From assembly GCA_947502265.1 (NCBI GenBank), contig CANMZB010000024.1, positions 1-55,188 on the forward strand: DNA of 55,188 nucleotides, read 5' to 3'. Positions 43,207-52,306 of the stretch are shown piece after piece. The stretch is from an uncultured Sulfitobacter sp. Its GTDB lineage: Bacteria > Pseudomonadota > Alphaproteobacteria > Rhodobacterales > Rhodobacteraceae. The notes beneath the pieces are model-generated. The model did not search any database. It worked only from the letters and a program-made list of their open reading frames with translations, and had not been told where the DNA came from. Position numbers and translations under genes: made by a program. Position 1 is the first letter of the stretch. Every line of letters starts with the position of its first letter.

Positions 43207-44274
43207 CTATTGATCGTAATCGACCACAACGCGGTCGCTGACAGGGAAGGATTGGCAGGACAGAACGTACCCCTGTTCGACCTCGTAATCCTCAAGCGCG
43301 TGGTTGGCGATCATTTCGACCTCGCCTTCCAACACCCTGCATTTGCAGGTCGAACAGACACCGGCCTTGCACGCAAAAGGCGCATCCAGCGCGTTTTCGA
43401 GCGCCGCATCCAAAATCGTCTGGTCCTTGTCCATGGTGAAACTGCGGGCAGAGCCGTCCATGGTAATTGTGGCCTCGGTCGATTTGGCCTGCGTGCCGGT
43501 ATCGGCGCTACTGGCTTTGCGTTTGAGACGGCCGGGTTGGGCGCTGGCGAACAGTTCAAACTTGATCCGGTCATCGGTCAGCCCGTGATCCCTGAGCGCG
43601 GCAGCAATGGCCAGCATCATGGGTTCAGGGCCGCAAATGAACGATGTGTCGATGCTTTCGATGTCGATCCAGTTGCTGAACAGCGCCTTGCATTTGTCGG
43701 CGTCGATGCGGCCTGTAAACAGGTCGATGTCCTGTGCGTCGCTCTCCAGAATATGGATTACGGTCAGGCGCTGCATATACCGGTTTTTGAGATCTTCAAG
43801 CTCCTCGCGGAACATGATCGAATTTACACCACGGTTGGCATAGACCAGCGTAAAGGTGCTGTCTGCTTCGCGGCCCAATACGGTGCGCAGGATCGACAGA
43901 ACCGGCGTGATGCCCGACCCGCCCGCAAAGCCGAGATAATTCTTGCCTTCGGTTGGCGTGATCGGCGTGTGGAAGCTGCCCGCGGGCTCCATCGCTTCGA
44001 CCACCATACCGGTTGCAAGCGTCTCGTTCGCCCAGGTAGAAAAAGCGCCGCCATCGACCTTTTTGATGCCGACCTGCAAGATGCCGTCATCCTTGCCCGA
44101 ACAGATGGAATAGGACCGGCGCACTTCGATGCCGTCAAAATCCTGCCGGAATGTCAGGTATTGCCCCTGAATAAAGTCGAAATCGCCACCGTTAACCGGT
44201 TTCAGACTGACCACGACCGCATCGCGGATCGTCTTTTGAACGTCAGTGACAGACAGTTGGTGAAAGCGCGCCAT
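43207..44274 (-). CDS. paaE: PaaE, oxygenase reductase subunit
   Basis: A 355-residue reductase supplying electrons to the PaaABCD epoxidase. The FAD-binding domain shows VRRSYSICSG, the NADPH-binding domain GFAGGSGITPVLSILRTVL and FICGPEPMM. The C-terminal plant-type 2Fe-2S ferredoxin domain has CKAGVCSTCKCRVLEG and a distal Cys in YVLSCQ. Follows paaD by 12 bases. Confidence 0.94.
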   Translation of the reverse strand: MARFHQLSVTDVQKTIRDAVVVSLKPVNGGDFDFIQGQYLTFRQDFDGIEVRRSYSICSGKDDGILQVGIKKVDGGAFSTWANETLATGMVVEAMEPAGSFHTPITPTEGKNYLGFAGGSGITPVLSILRTVLGREADSTFTLVYANRGVNSIMFREELEDLKNRYMQRLTVIHILESDAQDIDLFTGRIDADKCKALFSNWIDIESIDTSFICGPEPMMLAIAAALRDHGLTDDRIKFELFASAQPGRLKRKASSADTGTQAKSTEATITMDGSARSFTMDKDQTILDAALENALDAPFACKAGVCSTCKCRVLEGEVEMIANHALEDYEVEQGYVLSCQSFPVSDRVVVDYDQ

Positions 44275-44286
44275 CCGCAGACCTCC

Positions 44287-44745
44287 CTAGATACATTTAA
44301 AATAATCGAAAGGTTCAAGGCAGTCTTTGCACTGCCATTGCGCCTTGCACGGGGTAGAGCCGAATTGGCTGATCCGTTTGACGTTTGCCGATTTGCAGCG
44401 TGGGCAGGCATCAGGGCCGCCCGCCGCAGTTGGCGGTGCAATCCCGTATTCCAGCAGCTTTGCGCGGCCCGTATCGGACAGCCAGTCGGTGGTCCATGGC
44501 GGGTTGATCCGGGTTGTGATGCGGATCTTGTCCAGGCCGTGATCCCGCAGCGCGGTTTCGATATCCAGCGATATTACCGTCGTCGCAGGGCAGCCCGAAT
44601 AGGTCGGCGTTACGGCCACTTCGACGGTGTCGCCGTCCCACCGGACATCGCGGACAATCCCCAGATCCACGACCGAGATCACCGGAATCTCGGGGTCGGG
44701 CACCTTGTCCAACCAGTCCCAAATCGTGTCGGTCGCCGGTTTCAT
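44287..44745 (-). CDS. paaD: PaaD, iron-sulfur assembly-type subunit
   Basis: A 152-residue protein: a MIP18/DUF59 domain (VPDPEIPVISVVDLGIVRDV, TPTYSGCPAT) and a C-terminal zinc-ribbon-like part with Cys pairs in DACPRCKSANV and WQCKDC. PaaD is needed for maturation of the phenylacetyl-CoA epoxidase system. One base separates it from paaC. Confidence 0.93.
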   Translation of the reverse strand: MKPATDTIWDWLDKVPDPEIPVISVVDLGIVRDVRWDGDTVEVAVTPTYSGCPATTVISLDIETALRDHGLDKIRITTRINPPWTTDWLSDTGRAKLLEYGIAPPTAAGGPDACPRCKSANVKRISQFGSTPCKAQWQCKDCLEPFDYFKCI

Positions 44746-44746
44746 T

Positions 44747-45511
44747 TTACCATGTTGCTCCGGGATAGGCGCGTTGCAACCACTGCATCTGCGTCAGCAA
44801 ATGCCCCAGGTGCTCGCTGTGCTGGGTGCCGGATCTGCCGCCTTTGTGGGCGAAATTGCCGTCGGGAATTGTAAGGGTTGCCGCCGCCAGAACATCACCC
44901 ACTTGCGCATCAAATGTGTCGCGCAATTTGCCCAGGTCAGGTGCGATACCGGCCTCGGCCATCGCAATATCAACCGCATCGGGGATGAATAATTCACCGA
45001 CATAGGGCCACAACAGATCCAACGCCTTTTGCATCCGCGCATGGCTTTCGGAGGTGCCATCCCCAAGGCCGATAACCGTCTCGCCGGAGCGTTCAACGTG
45101 GTACATGACCTCTTTGATCGCCTTGGCCGCGATGTCGGCAACACGTTGTTCGGATGAGTTTTTCAATTCCGTAAGCATGGCAAGATGCCACACATCGAAC
45201 AGAAACTGGCGCATCATCGTCTGGCCGAAATCGCCGTTGGGCTGTTCAACCAGCAGACAATTGCGAAAATCCCAAACGTCGCGCAGCATCGCCAGCTTGT
45301 CGGCGTCGCGGTTTTTGCCTTCGACTTCGCCCGCCAAACCCAGCCACATTTGCGTCTGACCGATCAGGTCAAGCGCGGTATTGGCCAGCGCGATGTCTTC
45401 TTCCAGAACCGGCGCATGACCACACCATTCGCTGACCCGGTGGCCCAGAACAAGGGTGTTGTCGCCCATCCGGCAGAGGAATTCGAAATAGGCAGCGGTG
45501 TGCGTCATCAC
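44747..45511 (-). CDS. paaC: PaaC, structural subunit of phenylacetyl-CoA epoxidase
   Basis: A 254-residue ferritin-like protein lacking a full diiron site, partner of PaaA. Segments are MGDNTLVLGHRVSEWCGHAP, DIALANTALDLIGQTQMWL, NGDFGQTMMRQFLFDVWH and KEVMYHVERSGETVIGLGDG. Start overlaps the paaB stop (ATGA; a second ATG follows immediately). Confidence 0.95.
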   Translation of the reverse strand: MMTHTAAYFEFLCRMGDNTLVLGHRVSEWCGHAPVLEEDIALANTALDLIGQTQMWLGLAGEVEGKNRDADKLAMLRDVWDFRNCLLVEQPNGDFGQTMMRQFLFDVWHLAMLTELKNSSEQRVADIAAKAIKEVMYHVERSGETVIGLGDGTSESHARMQKALDLLWPYVGELFIPDAVDIAMAEAGIAPDLGKLRDTFDAQVGDVLAAATLTIPDGNFAHKGGRSGTQHSEHLGHLLTQMQWLQRAYPGATW

Positions 45512-45846
45512 ATGGCCCCCACTTCGTCGGGGATGTCGAAAAATGTCGGGTGGCGGTAGACTTTGGACTCGGATGGTTCGTACAGCGGCCCTTTTTCGGA
45601 GGGCGAAGACGCCGCGATGTGGCGGGCTTCGACGACCCAGATGCTGACGCCTTCGTTGCGGCGGGTGTACACATCGCGCGCGTTCAGGATCGCCTTTTCC
45701 TCGTCAGGGGCATGCAGGCTGCCGACGTGGCGGTGGCTCATGCCGTGCTGGCCACGGATGAACACTTCCCACAGGGGCCATTCGTGGCGCTTGGGCTTGG
45801 TGCGTGTTGCGGGCGTATCGGGATATGCGGAATTGGGAGAGCTCAT
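45508..45846 (-). CDS. paaB: PaaB, bridging subunit of phenylacetyl-CoA epoxidase
   Basis: A 112-residue protein with [39 protein letters not shown] and [10 protein letters not shown], typical of PaaB. It links PaaA-PaaC dimers in the complex. Starts by an ATGA overlap with paaA. Confidence 0.95.
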   Translation of the reverse strand: MSSPNSAYPDTPATRTKPKRHEWPLWEVFIRGQHGMSHRHVGSLHAPDEEKAILNARDVYTRRNEGVSIWVVEARHIAASSPSEKGPLYEPSESKVYRHPTFFDIPDEVGAM

Positions 45847-46817
45847 TGCGCGGCTACCTTTCTGATGCTGCGTTTTTCGGCGTGCGCCAAAAGACCGTCA
45901 CGGACCCATTTGCCGTCATCCCACGCCTTGTTACGCGCCGCGAGACGTTCGGTGTTGCAAGGGCCGTTGCCCTTGAGAACATCAAAGAATTCGTCCCAGT
46001 CCGGCTCGGTAAAGTCGTAGCCGCCTTTTTCATCGTTCCATTTAAGATCTTTGTCGGGCACCGTCAGGCCAAGGTATTCGGCTTGCGGAACGGTCTGGTC
46101 CACGAACTTCTGGCGCAGCTCGTCGTTGGTGTTCATCTTGATCTTCCACGCCATCGACTGTGTGGAATGAACGCTGTCCTTGTCGGAGGGGCCGAACATC
46201 ATCAACGACGGAAACCACAGCCGGTTCAGCGCATCCTGCGCCATCTTTTTCTGTGCCTCGGTGCCTGCCGCCATCTTCATCATGATGTCGTAGCCTTGGC
46301 GCTGGTGAAACGATTCCTCTTTGCAGATCCGGATCATCGCGCGGGAATAGGGGCCAAAGGAGGTCCGTTGCAGCGGTACTTGATTCATGATCGCCGCACC
46401 GTCCACCAACCAGCCAACCGCGCCCATGTCGGCCCATGTCAGGGTCGGATAGTTGAAGATCGACGAATATTTCATCCGCCCGTCAAGCAGCATTTCGGTT
46501 AGCTCGTCGCGGCTGACTCCCAGCGTTTCGGCGGCGCAATAGAGATACAGACCATGACCGGCCTCGTCCTGCACCTTGGCCAGCAGGATCGCTTTGCGTT
46601 CCAACGTGGGCGCGCGGGTGATCCAGTTGCCTTCGGGCAGTTGGCCCACGATTTCAGAGTGGGCGTGCTGGCCCATCTGGCGGATCAGGGTTTTGCGATA
46701 GCCCGCAGGCATCCAGTCTTTGGGTTCGATTTTCTCGCCCGCGTCGATACGCGCCTGAAAGGCTTTTGCCTCTGCGCTGTCATCTGCGGCTTCGGATTTT
46801 ACCATTTGTGCATACAT
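45843..46817 (-). CDS. paaA: PaaA, catalytic subunit of phenylacetyl-CoA epoxidase
   Basis: A 324-residue diiron oxygenase subunit forming ring-1,2-epoxyphenylacetyl-CoA. Iron ligands are expected in [20 protein letters not shown] and [17 protein letters not shown], with the two ExxH-like helices evident. ATG 46817 is preceded by AAGGAAGAC; the frame extends to 46895, but the extra N terminus is not typical. First gene of paaABCDE-ferritin-like. Confidence 0.95.
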   Translation of the reverse strand: MYAQMVKSEAADDSAEAKAFQARIDAGEKIEPKDWMPAGYRKTLIRQMGQHAHSEIVGQLPEGNWITRAPTLERKAILLAKVQDEAGHGLYLYCAAETLGVSRDELTEMLLDGRMKYSSIFNYPTLTWADMGAVGWLVDGAAIMNQVPLQRTSFGPYSRAMIRICKEESFHQRQGYDIMMKMAAGTEAQKKMAQDALNRLWFPSLMMFGPSDKDSVHSTQSMAWKIKMNTNDELRQKFVDQTVPQAEYLGLTVPDKDLKWNDEKGGYDFTEPDWDEFFDVLKGNGPCNTERLAARNKAWDDGKWVRDGLLAHAEKRSIRKVAAQ

Positions 46818-46913
46818 GAGTAAGTCTTCCTTTGCTTCAAACGCGTTCATTAACAAGAGCGGCGGGGGGTCCACGCCTGACAAAGCCTCCACCAAACTTT
46901 GCGCAAATGATTA

Positions 46914-46935
46914 GTCGACCGTATGGTCGGTGTAT
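46914..46935 (-). promoter_or_regulatory. paaA promoter -10 box with overlapping operator
   Basis: On the minus strand a -10-like TATACA (46935-46930) is directly followed by CCGACCATACGGTCGA (46929-46914), an imperfect palindrome with ACCGACC and GGTCG in common with the paaG operator. Same geometry as at paaG, suggesting one repressor for both operons. The central spacing differs, so this is tentative. Confidence 0.45.
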
Positions 46936-47055
46936 AGGCAGTCAGAGATTCGAACAAGCATTAAGTTACAGAACGAAATTTTATGATGGCGGTGTGTAAC
47001 ATGCCGATCGGGCGCGGCATTCCCCGCACAGGGTCACATATTTGCTTTCAGCGAT

Positions 47056-47081
47056 GTCGGTTTCTGCGAGAAGAGACCGAC
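47056..47081. terminator. Hairpin downstream of pcaQ
   Basis: GTCGGTTTCT/AGAGACCGAC, a 10-bp stem with one G-U pair and a 6-base loop. No good T-run on the minus strand, so termination is uncertain. Confidence 0.4.
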
Positions 47082-47190
47082 ACTTTATGCCCGAAGGGAA
47101 ATCCCCAACGTGGGCAATCAGTGTTGAACACGTCACGCGCGTTGTAAACGAATAACTGTGTCAAAATGGTGTGCGTGCCCGTCTGGGGGC

Positions 47191-48114
47191 TTAAATCGCG
47201 CCTTTGACCGTGGCCAACAGCGCTTGTCGAAAGAGACGGATTGTGGGGGTGGGGTCTTCTTCAGGGCGGGCCATGATCCCGACCGGTCCCGCCATTGTGG
47301 TGGTGTCGATGGGCAGCGCCACCATGCGCCCCGCGTCGATGTCGCGCGCGACGACGCCCTGGCTTATGATCCAGATCGCCTGGGCGGGGCCAAGCGTCAT
47401 CGCGCGACCAAATGCGCCCGATACGGTCTCAAGCCGGTCAGGCCAGTCTGCGACCCCCTGCGTGATCATGAACCGGTCGACCAGAGGCCGGATTGCCGCG
47501 CCTTTCGGGGGATAGAGTATCCGGCAGCCCTGCAACGCCATGAGGCTGGATTCCTGTGCCATCGGGTGGCCGCTGGCGACGGCAAAGACCACCTGTTCTG
47601 AGTAAAGCTGTGTGAACGATAATCCTGTCATCGTTTCCGGACGCCCCATGCGCCCGACCACCAGATCAAGGTCGCCGGAACGAAGCCTGTCAACAAGTCC
47701 GCCGATGCGGCCGTCTTCGACGGTAATGGAGGAGGCGGGCGATAGGTCGGAAAACCGCAAGATCACATCGGGAAGCAGATCGGCCGCAACACTGGGCAGG
47801 GCCCCGATCCGCAAAGGCGCGGCGGTTCCGGCGCTGAGGGCATCGAGGCTGGTCAGACCATGGCTTAACGCGGCAAGGCTTTGCTCGGCGAATTGTTGGA
47901 AAACCGCGCCCTCGCGGGTCAAAGTGATGCCGCCCCGATCCCTGCGCATCAGGGCAACGCCGAGGATGCCTTCCAAATCCTTCAGGGTTTTGGAGATCGC
48001 AGGCTGGGTCAGCATGATACGCGCGGAGGCGGCTTTCAAGCTACCGCAACGCACCGTCTCGACGAAGGCGGACAGGTGGCGCATTTTGATCTGTCTAAGT
48101 CGTTTGCTTTCCAT
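47191..48114 (-). CDS. pcaQ: PcaQ, LysR-type regulator of protocatechuate catabolism
   Basis: A 307-residue LysR regulator with N-terminal winged helix (LRQIKMRHLSAFVETVRCGS, ARIMLTQPAISKTLKDLEG) and the PcaQ-like effector domain with VEDGRIGGLVDRLRSGDLDL, VVGRMGRPETMTGL and CRILYPPKGAAIRPLVDRFM. PcaQ activates pca genes in response to beta-carboxymuconate. Start placed at ATG 48114 (MESKRLRQ), since the longer frame reaches into the divergent promoter region. Divergent from pobA. Confidence 0.88.
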   Translation of the reverse strand: MESKRLRQIKMRHLSAFVETVRCGSLKAASARIMLTQPAISKTLKDLEGILGVALMRRDRGGITLTREGAVFQQFAEQSLAALSHGLTSLDALSAGTAAPLRIGALPSVAADLLPDVILRFSDLSPASSITVEDGRIGGLVDRLRSGDLDLVVGRMGRPETMTGLSFTQLYSEQVVFAVASGHPMAQESSLMALQGCRILYPPKGAAIRPLVDRFMITQGVADWPDRLETVSGAFGRAMTLGPAQAIWIISQGVVARDIDAGRMVALPIDTTTMAGPVGIMARPEEDPTPTIRLFRQALLATVKGAI

Positions 48115-48197
48115 TTCGGCAACTAAACCGGCTAAATTATCATTTTCAATGCAGATATGGTACAGATAACATAAGCGCAACGTATTGGAGGCGTGTC

Positions 48198-49367
48198 GTG
48201 AAAACTAAAGTGGCAATCATCGGCGGTGGTCCAAGCGGTATGCTCCTCTCGCAACTTCTGCACACGCGCGGCATCGACAGTATCGTGTTGGAACGCAAGA
48301 CAAAGGATTATGTCCTTGGCCGTATTCGGGCCGGTGTTCTGGAGCAGGGTCTTGTCAAATTGATGGAGGAGGCCGGATGCGCAGACCGGATGCACGCCGA
48401 AGGGTTCACCCATGACGGCGCGCTGATCTCTTATGGCGACGAGATGTTCCGCCTTGATTTTTCGGAGCTGACCGGCAATTTCGTCATGGTTTACGGGCAA
48501 ACCGAAGTCACACGGGATCTTTACGAAGCCCGCGAAAAGACGGGCGGCGCGATTGAATTCGAGGTGAATGATGTCGCCATACACGACGCCAACGGCGCAG
48601 CGCCCCATGTCACCTACACCACGCAGGGCAAAAAACGGCGGATCGACTGTGACTTTATCGCGGGTTGCGACGGGTTTCACGGTGTCAGTCGTCAGGCGAT
48701 CCCGCTGGAGGTGCGGCGCGAATACGAAAAGGTATATCCTTTTGGCTGGCTCGGTATTCTGAGCGAAACGCCGCCCGTTAATAATGAGCTGATCTATGCG
48801 AACTCCGAGCGCGGTTTTGCACTGTGCTCGATGCGCAACGAAAACCTGAGCCGTTATTATATCCAGTGCTCCCTAAGCGATAGCCCCGATGACTGGACCG
48901 ACGCCGCGTTTTGGGAAGAGCTTAAACGCCGTATTCCAAAGGCGCAGGCGGACACGTTGGTCACCGGACCGGCAATCGAGAAATCAATCGCCCCGCTGCG
49001 TTCGTTTGTAACCGAGCCAATGCGGTGGGGGCGGTTGTTTCTGTGTGGTGATGCGGCGCATATCGTCCCTCCCACGGGTGCCAAAGGGCTGAATACGGCC
49101 GCGTCTGATGTGCATTACCTATATAATGCGCTGCGCGATTGTTATGAAAACGGATCCGAGGCGGGAATCGATTCCTATTCGGAGAAAGCATTGAAACGGG
49201 TCTGGAAGGCAGAGCGGTTTTCGTGGTGGTTCTCGTCGATGATGCACCGCTTTCCCGACCAGTCGGAATTTGATCTGAAGATGCAGATTGCGGATCTGGA
49301 ATTCCTGCGCTCGAACAAGGCCGCGCAACAGGCAATGGCAGAAAACTATGTCGGATTGCCCTACTGA
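48198..49367 (+). CDS. pobA: PobA, 4-hydroxybenzoate 3-monooxygenase
   Basis: A 389-residue flavoprotein hydroxylating 4-hydroxybenzoate to protocatechuate with NADPH and oxygen. It has the FAD motif IIGGGPSGMLLSQLL, the DG motif FIAGCDGFHGVSR, and GDAAHIVPPTGAKGLN. GTG start preceded by TTGGAGG. The operon pobA-pcaC-pcaH-pcaG produces and then cleaves protocatechuate. Confidence 0.95.
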   Translation: MKTKVAIIGGGPSGMLLSQLLHTRGIDSIVLERKTKDYVLGRIRAGVLEQGLVKLMEEAGCADRMHAEGFTHDGALISYGDEMFRLDFSELTGNFVMVYGQTEVTRDLYEAREKTGGAIEFEVNDVAIHDANGAAPHVTYTTQGKKRRIDCDFIAGCDGFHGVSRQAIPLEVRREYEKVYPFGWLGILSETPPVNNELIYANSERGFALCSMRNENLSRYYIQCSLSDSPDDWTDAAFWEELKRRIPKAQADTLVTGPAIEKSIAPLRSFVTEPMRWGRLFLCGDAAHIVPPTGAKGLNTAASDVHYLYNALRDCYENGSEAGIDSYSEKALKRVWKAERFSWWFSSMMHRFPDQSEFDLKMQIADLEFLRSNKAAQQAMAENYVGLPY

Positions 49368-49422
49368 TGTAGAGAGTAACGGCACCACCGCTCTTTTCAC
49401 CCCGTCCAGAAGGAGATTGCAA

Positions 49423-49803
49423 ATGCACAACCGGTTCACCATCGGGATGGATGTCCGTCGCGACGTGTTGGGCGATGCCCATGTTGATCGCGCGGAAGCT
49501 GGCAAAACGGATTTCGACGCCCCGTTTCAAACGATGATTACCGAGGGTGCATGGGGGACGCTTTGGGCGGATGATACCATTTCGCGCCGCGACCGGTCAT
49601 TGCTGACGTTGGCGCTGCTGGCGACAACCGGTAATTTCAACGAAATACCGATGCACATCCGCGCATGCCGGAACACGGGTGCAAAACCCGAAGAGATCCT
49701 TCAGGCGTTTATGCATGTCGCTGTTTATGCCGGTGTGCCCAAAGCAAATCATGCAATCAAGCTGGCGAAAGAGACATTCGCAGAAATGGAGGGGGAGGTA
49801 TGA
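49423..49803 (+). CDS. pcaC: PcaC, 4-carboxymuconolactone decarboxylase
   Basis: A 126-residue decarboxylase with [40 protein letters not shown] and [20 protein letters not shown]. It converts 4-carboxymuconolactone to the enol-lactone. ATG 49423 follows GAAGGAG. The stop overlaps pcaH (ATGA). The enzyme making its substrate, PcaB, is not in the window. Confidence 0.95.
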   Translation: MHNRFTIGMDVRRDVLGDAHVDRAEAGKTDFDAPFQTMITEGAWGTLWADDTISRRDRSLLTLALLATTGNFNEIPMHIRACRNTGAKPEEILQAFMHVAVYAGVPKANHAIKLAKETFAEMEGEV

Positions 49804-50537
49804 GCCTGATCAAACAAACCGGCGGCTATATCCCGCGCGACCGCGATTGGCAGCCTGATGCGCTGACGCCGCCTTACAAAACAAGCATCAAGAGAAGCCC
49901 GCAAGCAGCGTTGTTGTCATTTCCCACGACGCTAAGCGAAGAAACCTCGCCTGTTTTCGGGCATAATCTGATTGGCGATCTCGATAATGATCTGATCCTC
50001 AATTACGCCAAGCCCGGCGAAAGCGCGATAGGTCCGCGTATCATCGTACACGGGCGGGTTCTGGACGAGACGGGGCGCGGGGTGCCGGGTGCCTTGCTGG
50101 AATTCTGGCAGGCTAATGCGGGGGGGCGATACCGTCATAAGAAGGAAAGCTATCTTGCGCCGCTGGACCCGAACTTTGGCGGCTGCGGACGCACGATCAC
50201 CGCCGCAGACGGGTCATATGAACTGCGCACGATCCAGCCCGGCCCTTACCCTTGGCCCAATGGCATGAACGACTGGCGCCCCGCACATATCCACTTCAGC
50301 ATTTTCGGACACGGGTTTGCGCAGCGTCTGATCACACAGATGTATTTCGAGGGGGATCCGCACATCAAGCTTTGCCCCATTGTCGGCGCGTTGAAAAGCG
50401 CCGAGGCCGTGGACGCGCTTACGGCGCCGCTGGATATGCACCGCACGGTCCCGATGGACAGCCGTGCGTTCAAGTTTGACATCGTGTTGCGCGGACAACG
50501 CCAGACCTATTTCGAAAACCGCAAGGAGGGGCTTTGA
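49800..50537 (+). CDS. pcaH: PcaH, protocatechuate 3,4-dioxygenase beta subunit
   Basis: A 245-residue iron-binding subunit of the intradiol dioxygenase. It has [14 protein letters not shown], then PNFGGCGRT, and the non-haem iron ligands Tyr in [12 protein letters not shown] and two His in [11 protein letters not shown]. It cleaves protocatechuate between the hydroxyls to 3-carboxy-cis,cis-muconate. Confidence 0.96.
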   Translation: MSLIKQTGGYIPRDRDWQPDALTPPYKTSIKRSPQAALLSFPTTLSEETSPVFGHNLIGDLDNDLILNYAKPGESAIGPRIIVHGRVLDETGRGVPGALLEFWQANAGGRYRHKKESYLAPLDPNFGGCGRTITAADGSYELRTIQPGPYPWPNGMNDWRPAHIHFSIFGHGFAQRLITQMYFEGDPHIKLCPIVGALKSAEAVDALTAPLDMHRTVPMDSRAFKFDIVLRGQRQTYFENRKEGL

Positions 50538-51151
50538 TGGTACAGCCGCTGAACTACCTGAAGGAAAGCCCCAGCCAGACCGCCGGGCCTTATGTGCATA
50601 TCGGCTGTACCCCGAATTTCACCGGTATCGACCTCTATGGCGGTGATCTGGGAGCAACGATGAAAGCCGGTCCGGTGCGCGGGACCGAGATTACCATCAA
50701 GGGCGTTGTCTATGACGGAACGGGCACGCCTTTGCGCGATGCCATGATTGAAATCTGGCAGCCCGATGCCGCCGGACTGTTTGCGTCCGCCAACGAAACA
50801 CGCGGCACCGTCGACCCGAATTTCACCGGTTGGGGTCGGTCTGCGGGTGATATGGAAACCGGCGAATTCACATTCGAAACCGTGAAACCGGGCGGCGTGC
50901 CGTTTCCCGACGGGCGCATGCAGGCCCCGCATATCACCGTCTGGATTGTGGCGCGCGGGATCAATATCGGACTGCACACGCGGATTTATTTCGAAGATGA
51001 AGCCGACGCGAACGCCCTTGATCCGATCCTCACGCGGATCGAACATCAAAACCGTCTGCCTACGCTTTTAGCCAAACGGGTGGGCAACGGTGAATACCGC
51101 TTTGACATCAATCTACAAGGGCCGGACGAGACCATCTTTTTCGACATCTGA
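50537..51151 (+). CDS. pcaG: PcaG, protocatechuate 3,4-dioxygenase alpha subunit
   Basis: A 204-residue partner of PcaH: SPSQTAGPYVHIGCTPNF, EIWQPDAAGLF, PNFTGWGRS and PHITVWIVARGINIGLHTRI. ATG 50537 shares a base with the pcaH stop; AAGGAGGGG lies just upstream. The last codons are part of a 16-bp tandem duplication that continues past the stop. Confidence 0.96.
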   Translation: MVQPLNYLKESPSQTAGPYVHIGCTPNFTGIDLYGGDLGATMKAGPVRGTEITIKGVVYDGTGTPLRDAMIEIWQPDAAGLFASANETRGTVDPNFTGWGRSAGDMETGEFTFETVKPGGVPFPDGRMQAPHITVWIVARGINIGLHTRIYFEDEADANALDPILTRIEHQNRLPTLLAKRVGNGEYRFDINLQGPDETIFFDI

Positions 51152-51167
51152 CTTTTTCGACATCTGA
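51136..51167 (+). repeat. 16-bp tandem duplication at the pcaG stop
   Basis: CTTTTTCGACATCTGA occurs twice in direct succession (51136-51151, 51152-51167). The first copy encodes the C-terminal residues and stop of pcaG. Confidence 0.9.
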
Positions 51168-51561
51168 GACAGGATGCCGAGCGCGTTTGCAAATTCCGCT
51201 ACATGGCAGATTTTCATGCTTGTCGCCAATGCCCCGAGAGCGCGGGAGGCGTGGTAGGGTTTGATGTTTCAAGTCTAAGGCGGGGCGTCTATTTCTCGAA
51301 AAGAATGGCCGGAACTGGGGCAGACGCTGCGATGGCGTTACATGTATCTTGATGGGGTTTGCAAAAATGACGGGAACGAGCGCCCGTGCCGTATTGAGCA
51401 CGATCCTGTAAGGGGGTGATGAATGAAGGGGCTGTTGGATCGCAGGTGATTACGGCGCTTTGCACCAACGTCTCAGGCTTTGACGTAGTGTCCGGCTATG
51501 CGCAAGACTCGCGGTGTCGCGCGAAGTTTTCGAAGAGGTTTCTGCTGTCCCTGAAACGCAA
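51168..51561. other. Gene-poor region after pcaG
   Basis: No recognised gene. Where pcaB would be expected in many roseobacter pca clusters, I find only short frames without homology. It may contain degraded coding sequence, but I could not identify any. Confidence 0.4.
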
Positions 51562-51586
51562 GACCCCCGGCCAAGGGCCGGAGGTC
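51562..51586 (-). terminator. Hairpin terminator of the fasciclin gene
   Basis: 11-bp stem with one mismatch (GACCTCCGGCC / GGCCGGGGGTC on the minus strand, 3-base loop) followed by TTGCGTTTC, 24 bases after the stop. Confidence 0.6.
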
Positions 51587-51609
51587 AGGGTCGCGTAAGG
51601 GGTCGTAGT

Positions 51610-52179
51610 TTACATCTTGGGCAGCAAAACCGCATCAATGACGTGGATCACGCCGTTGGACTGAACGACGTCGGCAATCGTGACCGTCGCCACGCCGCCA
51701 TTTTCGTCTTCCAGCTTGATCATGTCGCCCTCATAGGATGCCTGCCAGGTGCAGCCGCCAACGGTCGGGACCGGATGCTTGCCGCCGTCATCCATGATCA
51801 TGCCTTGCAGGGCATCGGCCATCACGGCATTTCCGACCACATGGCATGTCAGGATCTTGGTCAACATTTCCTTGTTTTCGGGCTTCAGCAGCGTTTCAAC
51901 GGTGCCCGCAGGCAGTGCGGCAAAGGCGTCGTTTGTCGGAGCAAACACGGTGAACGGGCCTTCGCCCTGAAGCGTTTCGACAAGACCGGCAGCGGTGACA
52001 GCAGCCACCAGCGTGGTGTGGTCGGCGGAATTAACGGCATTTTCGACAATGTTCTTATCGGCAAACATTTCTGCACCGCCCACCATCGGGTTTTCCGCAG
52101 AATGGCTGCCAGCCAGCGCGATACCGGCGGAGAATGCGATTGCGGTGCTGGCGGAAAGAAGGGTTTTTGCAATGGTCAT
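51610..52179 (-). CDS. Secreted fasciclin (FAS1) domain protein
   Basis: A 189-residue exported protein. Signal peptide LLSASTAIAFSAGIALA, then one FAS1 domain with NIVENAVNSADHTTLVAAVT, GPFTVFAPTNDAFAALPAGT (the H1 region), CHVVGN, and the H2-like GVIHVIDAVLLP. Two Cys in the domain could form a disulfide. ATG 52179 is preceded by AAAAGGATTACCACC. It lies downstream of an ECF sigma and anti-sigma pair on the same strand and is a likely regulon member. FAS1 proteins act in adhesion or at the cell surface; the specific function is unknown. Confidence 0.9.
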   Translation of the reverse strand: MTIAKTLLSASTAIAFSAGIALAGSHSAENPMVGGAEMFADKNIVENAVNSADHTTLVAAVTAAGLVETLQGEGPFTVFAPTNDAFAALPAGTVETLLKPENKEMLTKILTCHVVGNAVMADALQGMIMDDGGKHPVPTVGGCTWQASYEGDMIKLEDENGGVATVTIADVVQSNGVIHVIDAVLLPKM

Positions 52180-52228
52180 GGTGGTAATCCTTTTCATAAC
52201 CCCAGATTTTTTCCGGGAGACATAAGGA

Positions 52229-52256
52229 GCCACGAGAGCGGCAGGGGAATAGTTTC
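52229..52256 (-). promoter_or_regulatory. Possible ECF-type promoter of the fasciclin gene
   Basis: Minus strand TGAAAC, 17 bases, then CGTGG upstream of the gene. This resembles the general ECF form (an AAC-containing -35 and CGT at -10). No matching copy is clear upstream of the sigma gene, so this is weak. Confidence 0.3.
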
Positions 52257-52306
52257 AGCTTTCGATTTTTTTCCAGAAACTTCTCAAGTTACTGATATCT
52301 AACACC

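Larger units (their letters stand above)
46818..47190. other. 373-bp paaA-pcaQ intergenic region
   Basis: Contains the candidate paaA promoter and operator (46914-46935) and a hairpin downstream of pcaQ (47056-47081). No gene is supported. Confidence 0.5.

Noticed and set aside
43210..44874. 554-codon plus-strand open frame
   Set aside because: Antisense to paaE and paaD, which are clear genes with all their motifs.
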